Assembly: GCF_030297555.1 (NCBI RefSeq)
Contig: NZ_AP028136.1
Coordinates: 1,736,001-1,800,000 of the forward strand
Reading direction: 5' to 3'
Length of the DNA stretch: 64,000 bases
Source: Polynucleobacter sp. HIN5
Lineage (GTDB): Bacteria; Pseudomonadota; Gammaproteobacteria; Burkholderiales; Burkholderiaceae
Positions 37,212 through 46,842 of the stretch are shown piece by piece. The translations under genes and the position numbers were made by a program. The notes under the pieces are model-generated. The model ran no database searches, had not been told where the DNA came from, and saw only the letters and a list, made by a program, of their open reading frames with translations. The stretch's first letter is position 1, and each line of letters begins with the position of its first letter.

Positions 37212-37221
37212 ATTATAGAAT
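37212..37221. promoter_or_regulatory. Overlapping divergent -10 elements, rhodanese and gpmA
   Basis: TATAAT on the minus strand (37212-37217) is 6 bases before the rhodanese ATG. TAGAAT on the plus strand (37216-37221) is 6 bases before the gpmA ATG. They overlap by two bases inside a 22-base gap. Both transcripts would be leaderless and polymerase binding should be mutually exclusive. Confidence 0.6.
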
Positions 37222-37227
37222 GCATCT

Positions 37228-37923
37228 ATGAAACAACTCATCCTAGTCCGCCACGGACAATCCGCCTGGAATCTTGAAAATCGGTTTACTGGATGGGCCG
37301 ATATTGACCTTACCCCAACAGGTGTAGAGCAATCCCAACGGGCTGGTCAACTTCTGAGGGAGGCTGGCTATGACTTTGATATTGCCTATACCTCGGTTCT
37401 AAAGCGCGCCATCCGAACCTTATGGAATATCCAAGATGCAATGGATCTAATGTGGGTGCCCGTGGTCCATAGCTGGCGATTAAATGAACGGCACTATGGC
37501 GCACTAACGGGGCTCAACAAGGCAGAGACCGCGGCCAAATTTGGGGATGAGCAAGTCCATATCTGGCGGCGCTCCTATGCCATCGCCCCTCCTCCATTAA
37601 GCCCGGAGCAGCGCGCTGAGCTCGCCAATGATCCCCGCTATACCAACCTCAATCATGAGGATATTCCCCATGGGGAGTGCCTGAAAGACACTGTAACTCG
37701 GGTTTTACCCCTTTGGAATGAGTCAATCGCTCCGGCTCTCAAACTTGGTAAAAGAGTTATTCTGGTCGCCCATGGCAATAGCATCCGCGCCCTAATGAAA
37801 CACATTGATCAGGTATCGGATGAGGCCATCATGGAAGTCAATGTGCCAAACGGCAATCCCCTCATTTATGAACTGGATGATGAACTACGCCCAATACAAC
37901 ATTTCTATTTAGAGGCAAAATAG
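37228..37923 (+). CDS. gpmA: 2,3-bisphosphoglycerate-dependent phosphoglycerate mutase
   Basis: Interconverts 3- and 2-phosphoglycerate in glycolysis and gluconeogenesis. The 231 residues have the phospho-acceptor His in [10 protein letters not shown], the family signature [27 protein letters not shown] and the second catalytic His in [11 protein letters not shown]. It starts 22 bases from the divergent rhodanese gene and is followed 4 bases later by ctp. Confidence 0.98.
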   Translation: MKQLILVRHGQSAWNLENRFTGWADIDLTPTGVEQSQRAGQLLREAGYDFDIAYTSVLKRAIRTLWNIQDAMDLMWVPVVHSWRLNERHYGALTGLNKAETAAKFGDEQVHIWRRSYAIAPPPLSPEQRAELANDPRYTNLNHEDIPHGECLKDTVTRVLPLWNESIAPALKLGKRVILVAHGNSIRALMKHIDQVSDEAIMEVNVPNGNPLIYELDDELRPIQHFYLEAK

Positions 37924-37927
37924 CTAA

Positions 37928-39364
37928 ATGCGTCAGTTATTTAGAAATATTGTCCTAGTTAGTATTGGTTTGATTGCCGGAATTGCGGCAACCATCCAGT
38001 TTTCTGCTACCGCGCAGCAGGGTACAAGTACCTTGCCGCTCGATGAGTTACGCACGCTTTCGAATGTCTTTGGGCAAATTAAGCGTGAGTATGTTGAACC
38101 AATTGATGATAAACAGCTACTCACCGATGCAGTTAAAGGCATGGTCAGTAGTCTTGATCCGCACTCCGCCTATCTCGATAAAAAAGATTTTGCCGAAATG
38201 CAAGAGCAAACTGCTGGTAAGTTTGCTGGCCTTGGTATTGAAATTACCTCCGAAGACGGTTTGGTCAAAGTTCTTAATCCAATTGAAGGCTCACCTGCTG
38301 CTAAAGCTGGTCTTCAGGCCGGCGATCTGATTACCCGCTTAGACGATAAACCAGTGCGTGGTATGTCACTTGATAAAGCCGTTCGTACCATGCGTGGTAC
38401 ACCGGGTACCAAAATTACTTTAACAATTTTTAGAAAAAGTGAAGAGCGTACTTTTCCAGTCACCATCACACGCGCTGAAATCAAAGTGCAGTCGATTCGA
38501 GCAAAAATTGTGGATAACAATATTGCATGGGTCCGCATTACTAGCTTTCAAGAGCGCACCATTCCAGATCTTGCTAAGAAATTGGCAGAGCTTGCCGCCA
38601 AAGATCCGAGCTTAAAAGGGCTGGTGTTAGATTTGCGTAATAACGGTGGTGGCCTACTGCAAGGCGCGGTTGGTGTTGCCGCTGCTTTCTTGCCCCCAGG
38701 TGCAGTCATTGTTTCTACCAAAGGTCAGGCTCCTGACTCACGGCAGGTATTTAATGCAGTTCCTGCGATGTATAAATTGAACGAATCAAATGATCCCCTT
38801 GATGAGGTTCCGCCGCTCTTTAAGAAAATCCCAATGGTGGTCCTGGTCAATGCCTACTCCGCATCTGCTTCTGAAATCGTTGCGGGTGCACTACAAGATT
38901 ACAAGCGTGCCACTATTCTTGGGAAGACCACCTTTGGTAAAGGATCCGTGCAAACTGTTCGGCCACTCAGTAGTGACTCGGCACTTAAAATCACCACCGC
39001 TTACTACTACACCCCCAATGGTCGCTCAATCCAAGCGTTTGGGATTAAACCCGATATTCCGGTGGATCAGAATAAAGACGGTGACCCTGAAGATGTATTA
39101 ATTACACGAGAAATTGATAGTGAAAAGCATTTGCGTAACAAACAGTCGTCAGAAGAAACATTGATTAAAGATCGTGAGAAACGTCGTCTCCAAGAATTGC
39201 AATTGATTGAAGAGCGCAATGCAAAGAAAACGCCAGAGGAGCGCGAGAAAGAAAAGAATCGTCGTCCACCTGAGTTTGGCAGCAATGATGACTTCATGTT
39301 GCAGCAAGCCATTGCCTTTCTGAACGGTCAAACGGTCAAGCGCTCGGCTTCTAAACTTGAGTAA
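37928..39364 (+). CDS. C-terminal processing peptidase (S41 family)
   Basis: A 478-residue periplasmic serine protease. An N-terminal hydrophobic anchor or leader (about 8-28) is followed by a CTPase N-terminal region, a PDZ domain near 95-170 (GLGIEITSEDGLVKVLNPIEGSPAAKAGLQAGD) and the S41 domain. The catalytic Ser is in NAYSASASEIVAGAL and the Lys in GKTTFGKGSVQ. The C-terminal 70 residues are charged (EEREKEKNRRPPE) and likely helical. It follows gpmA by 4 bases; gpm-ctp pairing is common in proteobacteria. Confidence 0.95.
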   Translation: MRQLFRNIVLVSIGLIAGIAATIQFSATAQQGTSTLPLDELRTLSNVFGQIKREYVEPIDDKQLLTDAVKGMVSSLDPHSAYLDKKDFAEMQEQTAGKFAGLGIEITSEDGLVKVLNPIEGSPAAKAGLQAGDLITRLDDKPVRGMSLDKAVRTMRGTPGTKITLTIFRKSEERTFPVTITRAEIKVQSIRAKIVDNNIAWVRITSFQERTIPDLAKKLAELAAKDPSLKGLVLDLRNNGGGLLQGAVGVAAAFLPPGAVIVSTKGQAPDSRQVFNAVPAMYKLNESNDPLDEVPPLFKKIPMVVLVNAYSASASEIVAGALQDYKRATILGKTTFGKGSVQTVRPLSSDSALKITTAYYYTPNGRSIQAFGIKPDIPVDQNKDGDPEDVLITREIDSEKHLRNKQSSEETLIKDREKRRLQELQLIEERNAKKTPEEREKEKNRRPPEFGSNDDFMLQQAIAFLNGQTVKRSASKLE

Positions 39365-39375
39365 TTGAGTTGCTC

Positions 39376-40131
39376 ATGAATGACGAGCAACTCCTTCGCT
39401 ATTCGCGCCATCTACTACTCGATGAAATTGACATTGCAGGCCAAGAGCGGCTGTTAAGTTCCCACGTACTCATCATTGGTGCCGGTGGTTTGGGCTCTGC
39501 CTGCGCGCCTTATCTGGCTGCAGCTGGTGTTGGAAAAATTACCCTCGTCGACCATGATCATGTCGAACTCACCAATCTTCAGCGTCAAATCATGCATCAG
39601 GTCAATAGCATTGGCATGAGTAAAGTAGCCTCGGGTGAACGCTTTCTCAAGAGCTTAAATCCCGGCTGTCAGGTGAAGGCACTAGAGAAGAAGGTTGATG
39701 AACCCTTACTTGAAGAGCTCATCCAAAATGTTGATGTGGTGGTTGACTGCACCGATAACTTTCTGACCCGACATTTAATTAATCGGGTGTGCGTTAACTA
39801 TAAAAAGGTATTGGTCTCTGGCGCTGCATTGCGCTTTGATGGTCAAGTGAGCGTGTTTGATTTTCGTGATCCGAGCTCACCATGCTATGCCTGTGTCTTC
39901 CCACCAGATCCCAATTATGTTGAAACCAACTGTGCCAGTATGGGGGTGTTTGCGCCTCTCGTGGGCATTATTGGAAGTATCGCCGCGGCGCAGACTCTGC
40001 AAGTCATGATTGGTTTTGGAGAGTCTTTACTGGGACGCCTGCTGATCTGGAATGCTCGCACAACCCAAGTGGATGAAATTAAACTGGCGCGCCAGCACAC
40101 TTGTCCAGTGTGCGGATCAGGCGTACGCTAA
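39376..40131 (+). CDS. moeB: ThiF/MoeB family adenylyltransferase
   Basis: Activates the C terminus of a small sulfur carrier (MoaD or ThiS) by adenylation. The 251 residues have the ATP-binding IGAGGLGSACAPYLAAAGVG, DHDHVELTNLQRQ, the VDCTDNF motif and zinc-type cysteines (CYACVFP and CPVCGSG). The conserved Cys loop is NCASMGVFAPLVGI. MoeB and ThiF cannot be separated from this alone. I start at the ATG; an in-frame TTG lies 6 bases earlier. Its stop interlocks with that of ptsI in CTAA. Confidence 0.92.
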   Translation: MNDEQLLRYSRHLLLDEIDIAGQERLLSSHVLIIGAGGLGSACAPYLAAAGVGKITLVDHDHVELTNLQRQIMHQVNSIGMSKVASGERFLKSLNPGCQVKALEKKVDEPLLEELIQNVDVVVDCTDNFLTRHLINRVCVNYKKVLVSGAALRFDGQVSVFDFRDPSSPCYACVFPPDPNYVETNCASMGVFAPLVGIIGSIAAAQTLQVMIGFGESLLGRLLIWNARTTQVDEIKLARQHTCPVCGSGVR

Positions 40132-41882
40132 TGAATTGAATTTAAGCGATTAAATAAAACACTTTGCTCAACTGGCTCGTAAGCCGCTAATAACTCATCA
40201 ATATGCAACTTTAACTTACGGGTATCGGCCTGCATGATCTCGCGCTTGACTAATAAAAGTTGGCTAAAGTGCATTGAGAAATCGGTCAGGCCCATCGCCA
40301 GCAATAGCTTTGTCAAAGCGGGGTCGCCAGCCATCTCACCGCATACTGCAATTGGCACATTGGCTCGGTTTGCCTCACGAATAATTCCTGCAATTAAATT
40401 GAGTACTGCTGGGTTTAATGGATCATACAAGTGGGCCACAGCATGATCGGCGCGGTCAATCGCCAAGGTGTACTGAATCAAATCATTAGTGCCAATCGAC
40501 AAATAATCAAAGTGTTTAACAAAGAGCGGCATCATTAAAGCAGCGGCTGGAATCTCAATCATTGCCCCCACCTGAATATCCGGATTAAATGCCTGACCCC
40601 GCTCTTGTAATTGCTGCTTTGCCTTTTCAATGAGTCGCAAACTTTCATGAATCTCTTGTGCATGCGCCAACATCGGCAATAACAGTCGGACCTGGCCATG
40701 AGCAGACGCACGTAAGATTGCGCGTAATTGAGTTAAAAATATCTCAGGCTCAGATAAAGACCAACGAATGGCACGCAAGCCAAGGGGCGATGTGCCCGTG
40801 CTTCCGGTCTCAGCTCCCGCTACCGCCTTATCGGAGCCAATATCAATTGTACGAATATTGACCGGCAAGCCAAACATTGCCTCAACCGCACGGGTGTATT
40901 CTTGATATTGCTTCTCTTCATCCGGAAGACCATACTCTTGGTTCATAAACAAAAACTCAGACCGAAATAGTCCAATACCGACTGCACCTAAATCTAGGGC
41001 ATGCTTGGCATCCTCTGGCAATTCAATATTGGCAAATAACTCGATCTCAACCCCGTCTTTTGTACAGGTCGGGCTGTACTTGAGCTCTTGTAGCTTTTCA
41101 GACTCTATGCGTTTTTCAGACTGAAGATTCCGATATTGAGCGAGAAGCATCTCGTCTGGGGCAACCACCACAATCCCGCGGTCCCCATCAATCACAATCC
41201 AATCACCGTGCTCAATCATGTCACTGGCATGACGAATACCCACGACTGCCGGTATCTCTAGGCTACGCGCCACAATCGCGGTGTGAGAGGTTTTCCCACC
41301 CAAATCAGTTACAAAGCCACTTAACGCATTCTCTTTAAACCGTAACATGTCATGGGGTGCAATATCATGCGCCACCACAATCGTGTCGTCTTCAAAGTGT
41401 CCGGTAATCAACCCCTCACCGCCAATCACGGTCTGACGGTTATGCGACTGCAGCGCCTTCAGGACTCGCTCAGCCACCTGCCGAATATCATTACCACGTT
41501 CCTTTAAATACGGATCATCCATTTCAGAAAACTGCTCAAGCAAGTCATTGAGCTCGGTGGTCAAGGCCCAAGCAGCATTTAAGCGTTTTTGCCGAATTAG
41601 GGCTAAGGGCTTTTCAGCTAAGGTTGGGTCCGAGAGGATTAGCTGATGAACATCTAAAAATGCCGCCATCTCCTGTGGGGCATCTTTGGGTAAAGCAGCT
41701 TTAAGCGTATTGAGCTCTTGGCGCACACAATCAAATGCCTCGAGTAACTTATTGGCTTCAGCCTCTTCAGTCCCGGGCTCAATGAGGTAATGACTGACTT
41801 CAAGAGCAGCTCTGGAAATTAATACAGCTTTGCCAATCGCAATGCCCTTAGAGACTGCAATGCCATGGAGCGCAAAAGTCAT
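40128..41882 (-). CDS. ptsI: PTS Enzyme I (phosphoenolpyruvate-protein phosphotransferase)
   Basis: Transfers phosphate from phosphoenolpyruvate to HPr. The 584 residues have the phospho-His in GGKTSHTAIVARS, the PEP-binding region (LFRSEFLFMNQ, IRTIDIGSDK) and the catalytic YLSIGTNDLIQYTLAIDR and VCGEMAGDP. There is no GAF domain, so it is the PtsI type and not PtsP. It starts 2 bases after the ptsH stop, last in gshA-gshB-EIIA-ptsH-ptsI. No sugar-specific EIIBC is in the window. Confidence 0.96.
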   Translation of the reverse strand: MTFALHGIAVSKGIAIGKAVLISRAALEVSHYLIEPGTEEAEANKLLEAFDCVRQELNTLKAALPKDAPQEMAAFLDVHQLILSDPTLAEKPLALIRQKRLNAAWALTTELNDLLEQFSEMDDPYLKERGNDIRQVAERVLKALQSHNRQTVIGGEGLITGHFEDDTIVVAHDIAPHDMLRFKENALSGFVTDLGGKTSHTAIVARSLEIPAVVGIRHASDMIEHGDWIVIDGDRGIVVVAPDEMLLAQYRNLQSEKRIESEKLQELKYSPTCTKDGVEIELFANIELPEDAKHALDLGAVGIGLFRSEFLFMNQEYGLPDEEKQYQEYTRAVEAMFGLPVNIRTIDIGSDKAVAGAETGSTGTSPLGLRAIRWSLSEPEIFLTQLRAILRASAHGQVRLLLPMLAHAQEIHESLRLIEKAKQQLQERGQAFNPDIQVGAMIEIPAAALMMPLFVKHFDYLSIGTNDLIQYTLAIDRADHAVAHLYDPLNPAVLNLIAGIIREANRANVPIAVCGEMAGDPALTKLLLAMGLTDFSMHFSQLLLVKREIMQADTRKLKLHIDELLAAYEPVEQSVLFNRLNSIH

Positions 41883-41884
41883 TC

Positions 41885-42154
41885 CTACTCGCCCTCACCA
41901 AATCGATTGTCAATCAACTCACAAATTTTCTTTAGGGCTTCGTCTTCTCTCTCGCCAACAGTCTCAATCGTAACGCTACTACCCATACCGGCAGCTAGCA
42001 TCATCACGCCCATAATACTTTTAGCATTAATACGTCGGCCGTTCTTGCTCATAAAAACCTCGCACGGGTACTCACTGGCGAGTTGTGATAACTTTGCGGA
42101 CGCACGCGCATGCAGACCGAGCTTATTAATAATTTCGATATCAACTTTTGGCAT
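41885..42154 (-). CDS. ptsH: HPr phosphocarrier protein
   Basis: Relays phosphate from Enzyme I to EIIA proteins. The 89 residues carry the phospho-His at exactly position 15 (NKLGLHARAS) and Ser at exactly position 46 (NAKSIMGVMML). The latter is the target of HprK, encoded at about 9 kb. The ATG chosen gives the usual MPKVDIEI start; it overlaps the end of the EIIA gene by 14 bases. Confidence 0.96.
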   Translation of the reverse strand: MPKVDIEIINKLGLHARASAKLSQLASEYPCEVFMSKNGRRINAKSIMGVMMLAAGMGSSVTIETVGEREDEALKKICELIDNRFGEGE

Positions 42155-42605
42155 CGCTCGTTCCTGCATTCTGATTCAAGATAAGATCGGCATCTGCCAT
42201 TAATGAGGGCGCTCCTAAACGAATAATGCCGTTTTGACCGCCCTGCATCGCTTTAAGAGCAACCGATTCCACCCCGGCACCCCGATATGAAATCGCCCGC
42301 ATGAGCATTGGTAAGTTCACGCCAGCCAACACAATTACTTTGCACGGAAAATGTTCCGATTTGGCAAGCCGGGTAGCAACATTGGCCGGGGTAGCCCCCA
42401 TAACGTCCGTTAAGACCAATATGCCGTATTCACTTTGGACCCGGGTAGCTGCTTCATAGACACGATCAAAACTAATCTTGGTGTCTTCATACGGAGGAAT
42501 ATCAACTGCAGCCATACGATCTGGCACCTTGCCATATGTGTGCTCAACAAAACCAAGCATCGATCCGGCAATTGGGGTGTGGGCAACAATTAGAATTCCT
42601 GGCAC
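42141..42605 (-). CDS. PTS EIIA component, mannose-type (GTG start)
   Basis: A free-standing EIIA(Man) of 154 residues. The phospho-His is His9 in ILIVAHTPIAGSML, and the family motif LTDVMGATPANVA is present. The best start is a GTG one base after the gshB stop, with AAGGAG upstream inside gshB. No EIIBCD genes follow, so like others in Burkholderiaceae it is likely regulatory. It links glutathione genes and general PTS genes in one operon. Confidence 0.92.
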   Translation of the reverse strand: MPGILIVAHTPIAGSMLGFVEHTYGKVPDRMAAVDIPPYEDTKISFDRVYEAATRVQSEYGILVLTDVMGATPANVATRLAKSEHFPCKVIVLAGVNLPMLMRAISYRGAGVESVALKAMQGGQNGIIRLGAPSLMADADLILNQNAGTSDAKS

Positions 42606-42606
42606 C

Positions 42607-43545
42607 TTAAATGAGCTCCTTTTCAAGCAATGTAAGCCATTTTTGAGCAATATCCAAATTCGTTTGTTGAGTGATTTCTACAAAACAAGTTGGGCTTGTC
42701 ACATTAATCTCGGTCAAGTAACCGCCGATCATGTCAAGGCCCACTAAGAACAGGCCGCGCTTAGCCAGAATAGGCGCTAAATGATTTGCAATTTCTTCTT
42801 CGCGCGCTGTCAAGGCCATCGCCAGTCCTTTCCCGCCAACGGCTAAGTTCCCACGAATCTCCGAGCCCTGCGGAATGCGCGCCAAGGCATAAGGCATGAC
42901 CTCGCCCCCAATGAGCAGAACCCGCTTATCTCCAGAAGTAATTTCGGGCAAGTAACGCTGCGCCATCAGGGTGCGCGAACCGTTCTCACCTAGGGTTTCA
43001 ACAATGCTTGCCAAATTAAGGCCATCCGGTCCCACCCGAAATACGCCCATGCCACCCATACCATCGAGCGGCTTAATCACAATGTCGTGATGTAGCTGAT
43101 GAAAATCGCGGATCGCATGAATATCGCGCGTTACTAAACTCGGGGGAATAAATTGCGGAAACTCCGTAATCGAGAGTTTTTCAGAATGATTGCGAACCGC
43201 ATCTGGCGAATTAAATACCCGCGCTCCCTGCAAAACAGCGGCCGATAAGATCCAAGTGCTCGTCAAATACTCCACCGTAAATGGTGGATCTTGGCGCATC
43301 AAGACCGCTGAAAAATATTCCAGCGGATGCTCCTCAAAAGAACCTAGCGCATACCAATGCTCACCATCCAAAAGTTCAATCATTTGGCAACGCGCTCTGG
43401 CCTTGCCTTGACCCCACACCAAATCATGGCTTTGGGTATACCAAATCGCATGCCCCGCAGCCTGTGCGGCACGCATCATGGCCAAAGTGCTATCTTTCTC
43501 GACCTTCAATGAATCGAGTGGATCGGCAATAAACAAAAACTTCAT
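42607..43545 (-). CDS. gshB: Glutathione synthetase
   Basis: Adds glycine to gamma-glutamylcysteine, the second step of glutathione synthesis. The 312 residues form an ATP-grasp enzyme: MKFLFIADPLDSLKVEKDST at the N terminus, DIVIKPLDGMGGMGVFRV, AQRYLPEITSGDKRVLLIGGE and the C-terminal DMIGGYLTEINVTSPTC. It lies 8 bases after gshA, so both steps are in one operon with PTS genes. Confidence 0.97.
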   Translation of the reverse strand: MKFLFIADPLDSLKVEKDSTLAMMRAAQAAGHAIWYTQSHDLVWGQGKARARCQMIELLDGEHWYALGSFEEHPLEYFSAVLMRQDPPFTVEYLTSTWILSAAVLQGARVFNSPDAVRNHSEKLSITEFPQFIPPSLVTRDIHAIRDFHQLHHDIVIKPLDGMGGMGVFRVGPDGLNLASIVETLGENGSRTLMAQRYLPEITSGDKRVLLIGGEVMPYALARIPQGSEIRGNLAVGGKGLAMALTAREEEIANHLAPILAKRGLFLVGLDMIGGYLTEINVTSPTCFVEITQQTNLDIAQKWLTLLEKELI

Positions 43546-43553
43546 GGCCAGAC

Positions 43554-44852
43554 TTAAGCGGCCTCGGCATCCGGATCGGTGCGCTCAAGCTCAAGCGATG
43601 CAGCCAACAGAGCCAAACGTGCCACAACGCCATATAAGTAAAAACGGTTTGGTGCTGCGCTGCCTGGCTTTGCTTTCATATCTGGCATGGCGTTTTGCTC
43701 AAACGCGAGGGGCACAAAATGCATACCAGGAGCATTCAAATTCTCATCAGGTCCACGGTCAGTATGAACCCGATAGAAACCCCCGACGACATAACGATCA
43801 ATCATATAAACCACGGGTTCGGCTACTGCTTCATTGACCTTTTCAAAGGTGTAGACACCTTCTTGAACAATCACGTCACTGACCTCAAGACCCTCTTTAA
43901 CGACGCTCATCTTGTTCCGATCACGCCGATTTAAGTTCTTTAAATCATTGGGGTCGTGCGCAACCATCACACCCATTCCATAGGTTCCCGCGTCGGGCTT
44001 GACGACTACATAGGGCTTGTCTTTAATGCCATACTCACGGTATTTCTTAGCGGTCTTTTTGAGCACCTGATCAACGGCTGCGAGTAATTGCTCTTCGCCC
44101 TTTTGCTCATGAAAATCCATCCCCGTACAACGGGCGTAATACGGATTAATCATCCATGGATCAATATTGATTAGTTTGGCAAATTTCTTGGCCAACTCTT
44201 CATACGCCTGAAAGTGATTGGATTTACGACGAATCGGCCAGCCCGCATGCAAACCTGGTAACAAGTATTGCTCGTATACATTCTCGAGGATTGGCGGAAT
44301 ACCAGCGGATAAGTCGTTGTTTAGCAAAATAGAGCAGGGATCAAAATCTTTTAGGCCCAAACGGGTCTTGCGTAAACCTAAACGCGTCAGTGGCTCCAAA
44401 ACTAATTTGCCGCCCTCCGGTAATTCGATCGTAGTCGGCTTTTTAATATCGTCCGATAGAGTACCCAAACGAACATTTAATCCCGCTTGACGCAGAATCG
44501 ATGATAAGCACGCAATATTCTGCAGATAGAAGGTATTGCGTGTATGTCGCTCTGGGATCAATAATAAATTTTTGGCCTCGGGACAGATTTTCTCGATCGC
44601 CGCCATAGCGGCCTGAACAGCCAAAGGCAACATTTCTGGAGATAAATTATTAAATCCACCCGGAAATAAATTGGTATCAACTGGAGAGAGCTTAAATCCG
44701 GAATTACGCAGATCGACCGAGCAATAAAACGGCGGGGTATGCTCCTGCCATTCCAAGCGAAACCAGCGCTCAATCGTTGGGGTTGCTTCGAGGACTTTCG
44801 ACTCAAGCTCTAAGAGGGGGCCACTTAAGGCGGTTATAAGATGCGGGACCAT
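43554..44852 (-). CDS. gshA: Glutamate-cysteine ligase, proteobacterial GshA type
   Basis: First step of glutathione synthesis. The 432 residues belong to the ATP-grasp-like GshA family of beta-proteobacteria and acidithiobacilli, not to the E. coli GshA fold. Visible conserved blocks are FPGGFNNLSPEML, LLIPERHTRNTFY, NYARCTGMDFHEQKGEEQ-type (NPYYARCTGMDFHEQK), KPDAGTYGMGVMV and VQEGVYTFE. A TACAAT box ends 6 bases before the ATG. It heads gshA-gshB-EIIA-ptsH-ptsI. Confidence 0.95.
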   Translation of the reverse strand: MVPHLITALSGPLLELESKVLEATPTIERWFRLEWQEHTPPFYCSVDLRNSGFKLSPVDTNLFPGGFNNLSPEMLPLAVQAAMAAIEKICPEAKNLLLIPERHTRNTFYLQNIACLSSILRQAGLNVRLGTLSDDIKKPTTIELPEGGKLVLEPLTRLGLRKTRLGLKDFDPCSILLNNDLSAGIPPILENVYEQYLLPGLHAGWPIRRKSNHFQAYEELAKKFAKLINIDPWMINPYYARCTGMDFHEQKGEEQLLAAVDQVLKKTAKKYREYGIKDKPYVVVKPDAGTYGMGVMVAHDPNDLKNLNRRDRNKMSVVKEGLEVSDVIVQEGVYTFEKVNEAVAEPVVYMIDRYVVGGFYRVHTDRGPDENLNAPGMHFVPLAFEQNAMPDMKAKPGSAAPNRFYLYGVVARLALLAASLELERTDPDAEAA

Positions 44853-44858
44853 ATCCGC

Positions 44859-44864
44859 ATTGTA
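44859..44864 (-). promoter_or_regulatory. -10-like TACAAT 6 bases before gshA start
   Basis: TACAAT-GCGGAT-ATG on the minus strand. The region where a -35 should lie is occupied by the amtB terminator stem and has no -35 match. No ribosome-binding site is visible. Confidence 0.5.
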
Positions 44865-44869
44865 AGTTT

Positions 44870-44904
44870 TTTGAAAGAAAGACGCGGAATCTTGCGATTC
44901 CGCG
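44870..44904 (-). terminator. Second of two tandem terminators after amtB
   Basis: CGCGGAATC pairs with GATTCCGCG, a perfect 9-bp stem with loop GCAA (a GNRA tetraloop) on the minus strand. A T-rich run, TCTTTCTTTC, follows. It insulates gshA from amtB. Confidence 0.85.
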
Positions 44905-44907
44905 CTT

Positions 44908-44939
44908 AAAAACTAGGCAACCAACCAGTGCCGCCTAGT
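44908..44939 (-). terminator. First of two tandem terminators after amtB
   Basis: ACTAGGC pairs with GCCTAGT across a 14-base loop on the minus strand, followed by TTTT. It lies about 40 bases after the amtB stop and just before the second stem. The rest of the gap to amtB shows nothing else. Confidence 0.7.
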
Positions 44940-44979
44940 GAGGGGTAAAAAATCACTAAAACACTATTACAACCCTAAA

Positions 44980-46467
44980 TCAGGACTCGTATGCAGCCTC
45001 TCCATGAGAAGTGATATCAAGACCCTCGCGCTCTTCCTCTTCCTTCACGCGCAATCCAAATACCATATCCGCGATCTTGAAAGCAATGAACGCAACCACG
45101 CCAGACCAAATCAGAGTCACTACCACACCCTGTGCTTGGATGAATACCTGGCTACCAATTGAATATTCGGTAGCAACTGCATTGGTTACATAATCCCAGA
45201 TGCCAGCACCGCCCAAAGCAGGATCAGCAAATACACCCGTCAGAATTGCACCGACAATACCGCCCACGCCGTGAACACCAAACACATCGAGACTGTCATC
45301 GGCACCGAGCATGCGCTTGAGGCCAGATACACCCCATAGGCACAAAACTCCAGCAACAAAGCCAATGATGATGGCGCCCATGGGACCAACAAAACCTGCT
45401 GCGGGTGTAATTGCAACCAAGCCTGCAACGCAACCAGAGGCGGCGCCCAACATCGAGGGTTTACCTTTGGTCATCCATTCCGCTACGGTCCAACCTAGAA
45501 CTGCTGCTGCAGTTGCAAACAGTGTGGTTACTAAAGCAAGTACGGCACTGCCATTGGCTTCAAGAGCAGAACCAGCGTTAAAGCCAAACCAACCAAACCA
45601 CAAGAGTGATGCACCAACCATGGTGTAGACCAAGTTATGGGGCTTCATTGCTTCCTTACCATAGCCAATCCGCTTGCCAACTACGTAGGAACCAACCAAT
45701 CCAGCAATCGCTGCATTGATGTGAACTACAGTACCGCCAGCAAAGTCCAGCATGCCTTTTTGCCATAACCAACCAGCACTCGCAGTGACTGCTTCAAGAC
45801 TTGCGGCATCTTTGATTGCATCTGGGCCTGCCCAGAACCAAACCATGTGTGCAATTGGCAGATAGCTAAACGTAAACCAAATGATCATGAACAACAAGAT
45901 TGCAGAGAACTTAGCGCGCTCAGCAAATGCACCAATGATCAGGCAGCAGGTGATACATGCAAAGGTTGCTTGGAATGCCATGAACGAGTACTCATGAATC
46001 ACAACACCTTTACTAAAGGTTGCTCCCGTACTATCCGGAGTCATGCCTGACAGGAAGAGCCGATCTAAACCGCCAAAGAATGCATTACCTTCGGTAAATG
46101 CAAAGCTGTATCCGTAAATGGCCCATAACACTGCCACCAAAGAGAACATCACCATACATTGCATCAAAACTGATAAGACGTTCTTACTTCGCGTCAAACC
46201 GCCATAAAACAGTGCAAGTCCCGGTAAGGTCATCAACATCACCAAAGCGGTAGAAACTGTCAACCAAACGGTATCGGCTTTGTTAGGCGTTGGGGCAGGA
46301 TCTGCTGACGGGGCAGCAGCTGGAGCCGTAGGAGCTGCGGCAGGCGCAGTCACAGCAGCTTTTTTATCATCGGCAGCATACGCTGGAGAAACTAGCGCAC
46401 CTGTCGTTGTGGTCACCGCAAGCGCCATGGCGCCAACAGCAACGAGACGTTTCATCCAATTCAACAT
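44980..46467 (-). CDS. amtB: Ammonium transporter AmtB
   Basis: Inner-membrane ammonium channel. The 495 residues begin with a cleavable-type signal (MLNWMKRLVAVGAMALAV...SPAYA), then an unusual Ala/Pro-rich linker of about 35 residues, then eleven membrane helices. FAGGTVVHINAAIAGLVGSYV, DSLDVFGVHGVGGIVGAILTG and the twin-His region are conserved. AAGGGG precedes the ATG. It follows glnK by 10 bases; GlnK blocks AmtB when nitrogen is plentiful. Tandem terminators follow. Confidence 0.97.
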   Translation of the reverse strand: MLNWMKRLVAVGAMALAVTTTTGALVSPAYAADDKKAAVTAPAAAPTAPAAAPSADPAPTPNKADTVWLTVSTALVMLMTLPGLALFYGGLTRSKNVLSVLMQCMVMFSLVAVLWAIYGYSFAFTEGNAFFGGLDRLFLSGMTPDSTGATFSKGVVIHEYSFMAFQATFACITCCLIIGAFAERAKFSAILLFMIIWFTFSYLPIAHMVWFWAGPDAIKDAASLEAVTASAGWLWQKGMLDFAGGTVVHINAAIAGLVGSYVVGKRIGYGKEAMKPHNLVYTMVGASLLWFGWFGFNAGSALEANGSAVLALVTTLFATAAAVLGWTVAEWMTKGKPSMLGAASGCVAGLVAITPAAGFVGPMGAIIIGFVAGVLCLWGVSGLKRMLGADDSLDVFGVHGVGGIVGAILTGVFADPALGGAGIWDYVTNAVATEYSIGSQVFIQAQGVVVTLIWSGVVAFIAFKIADMVFGLRVKEEEEREGLDITSHGEAAYES

Positions 46468-46477
46468 GGTTAACCCC

Positions 46478-46825
<348 letters not shown>

Positions 46826-46842
46826 CTAGATAGTGAGGGGGA

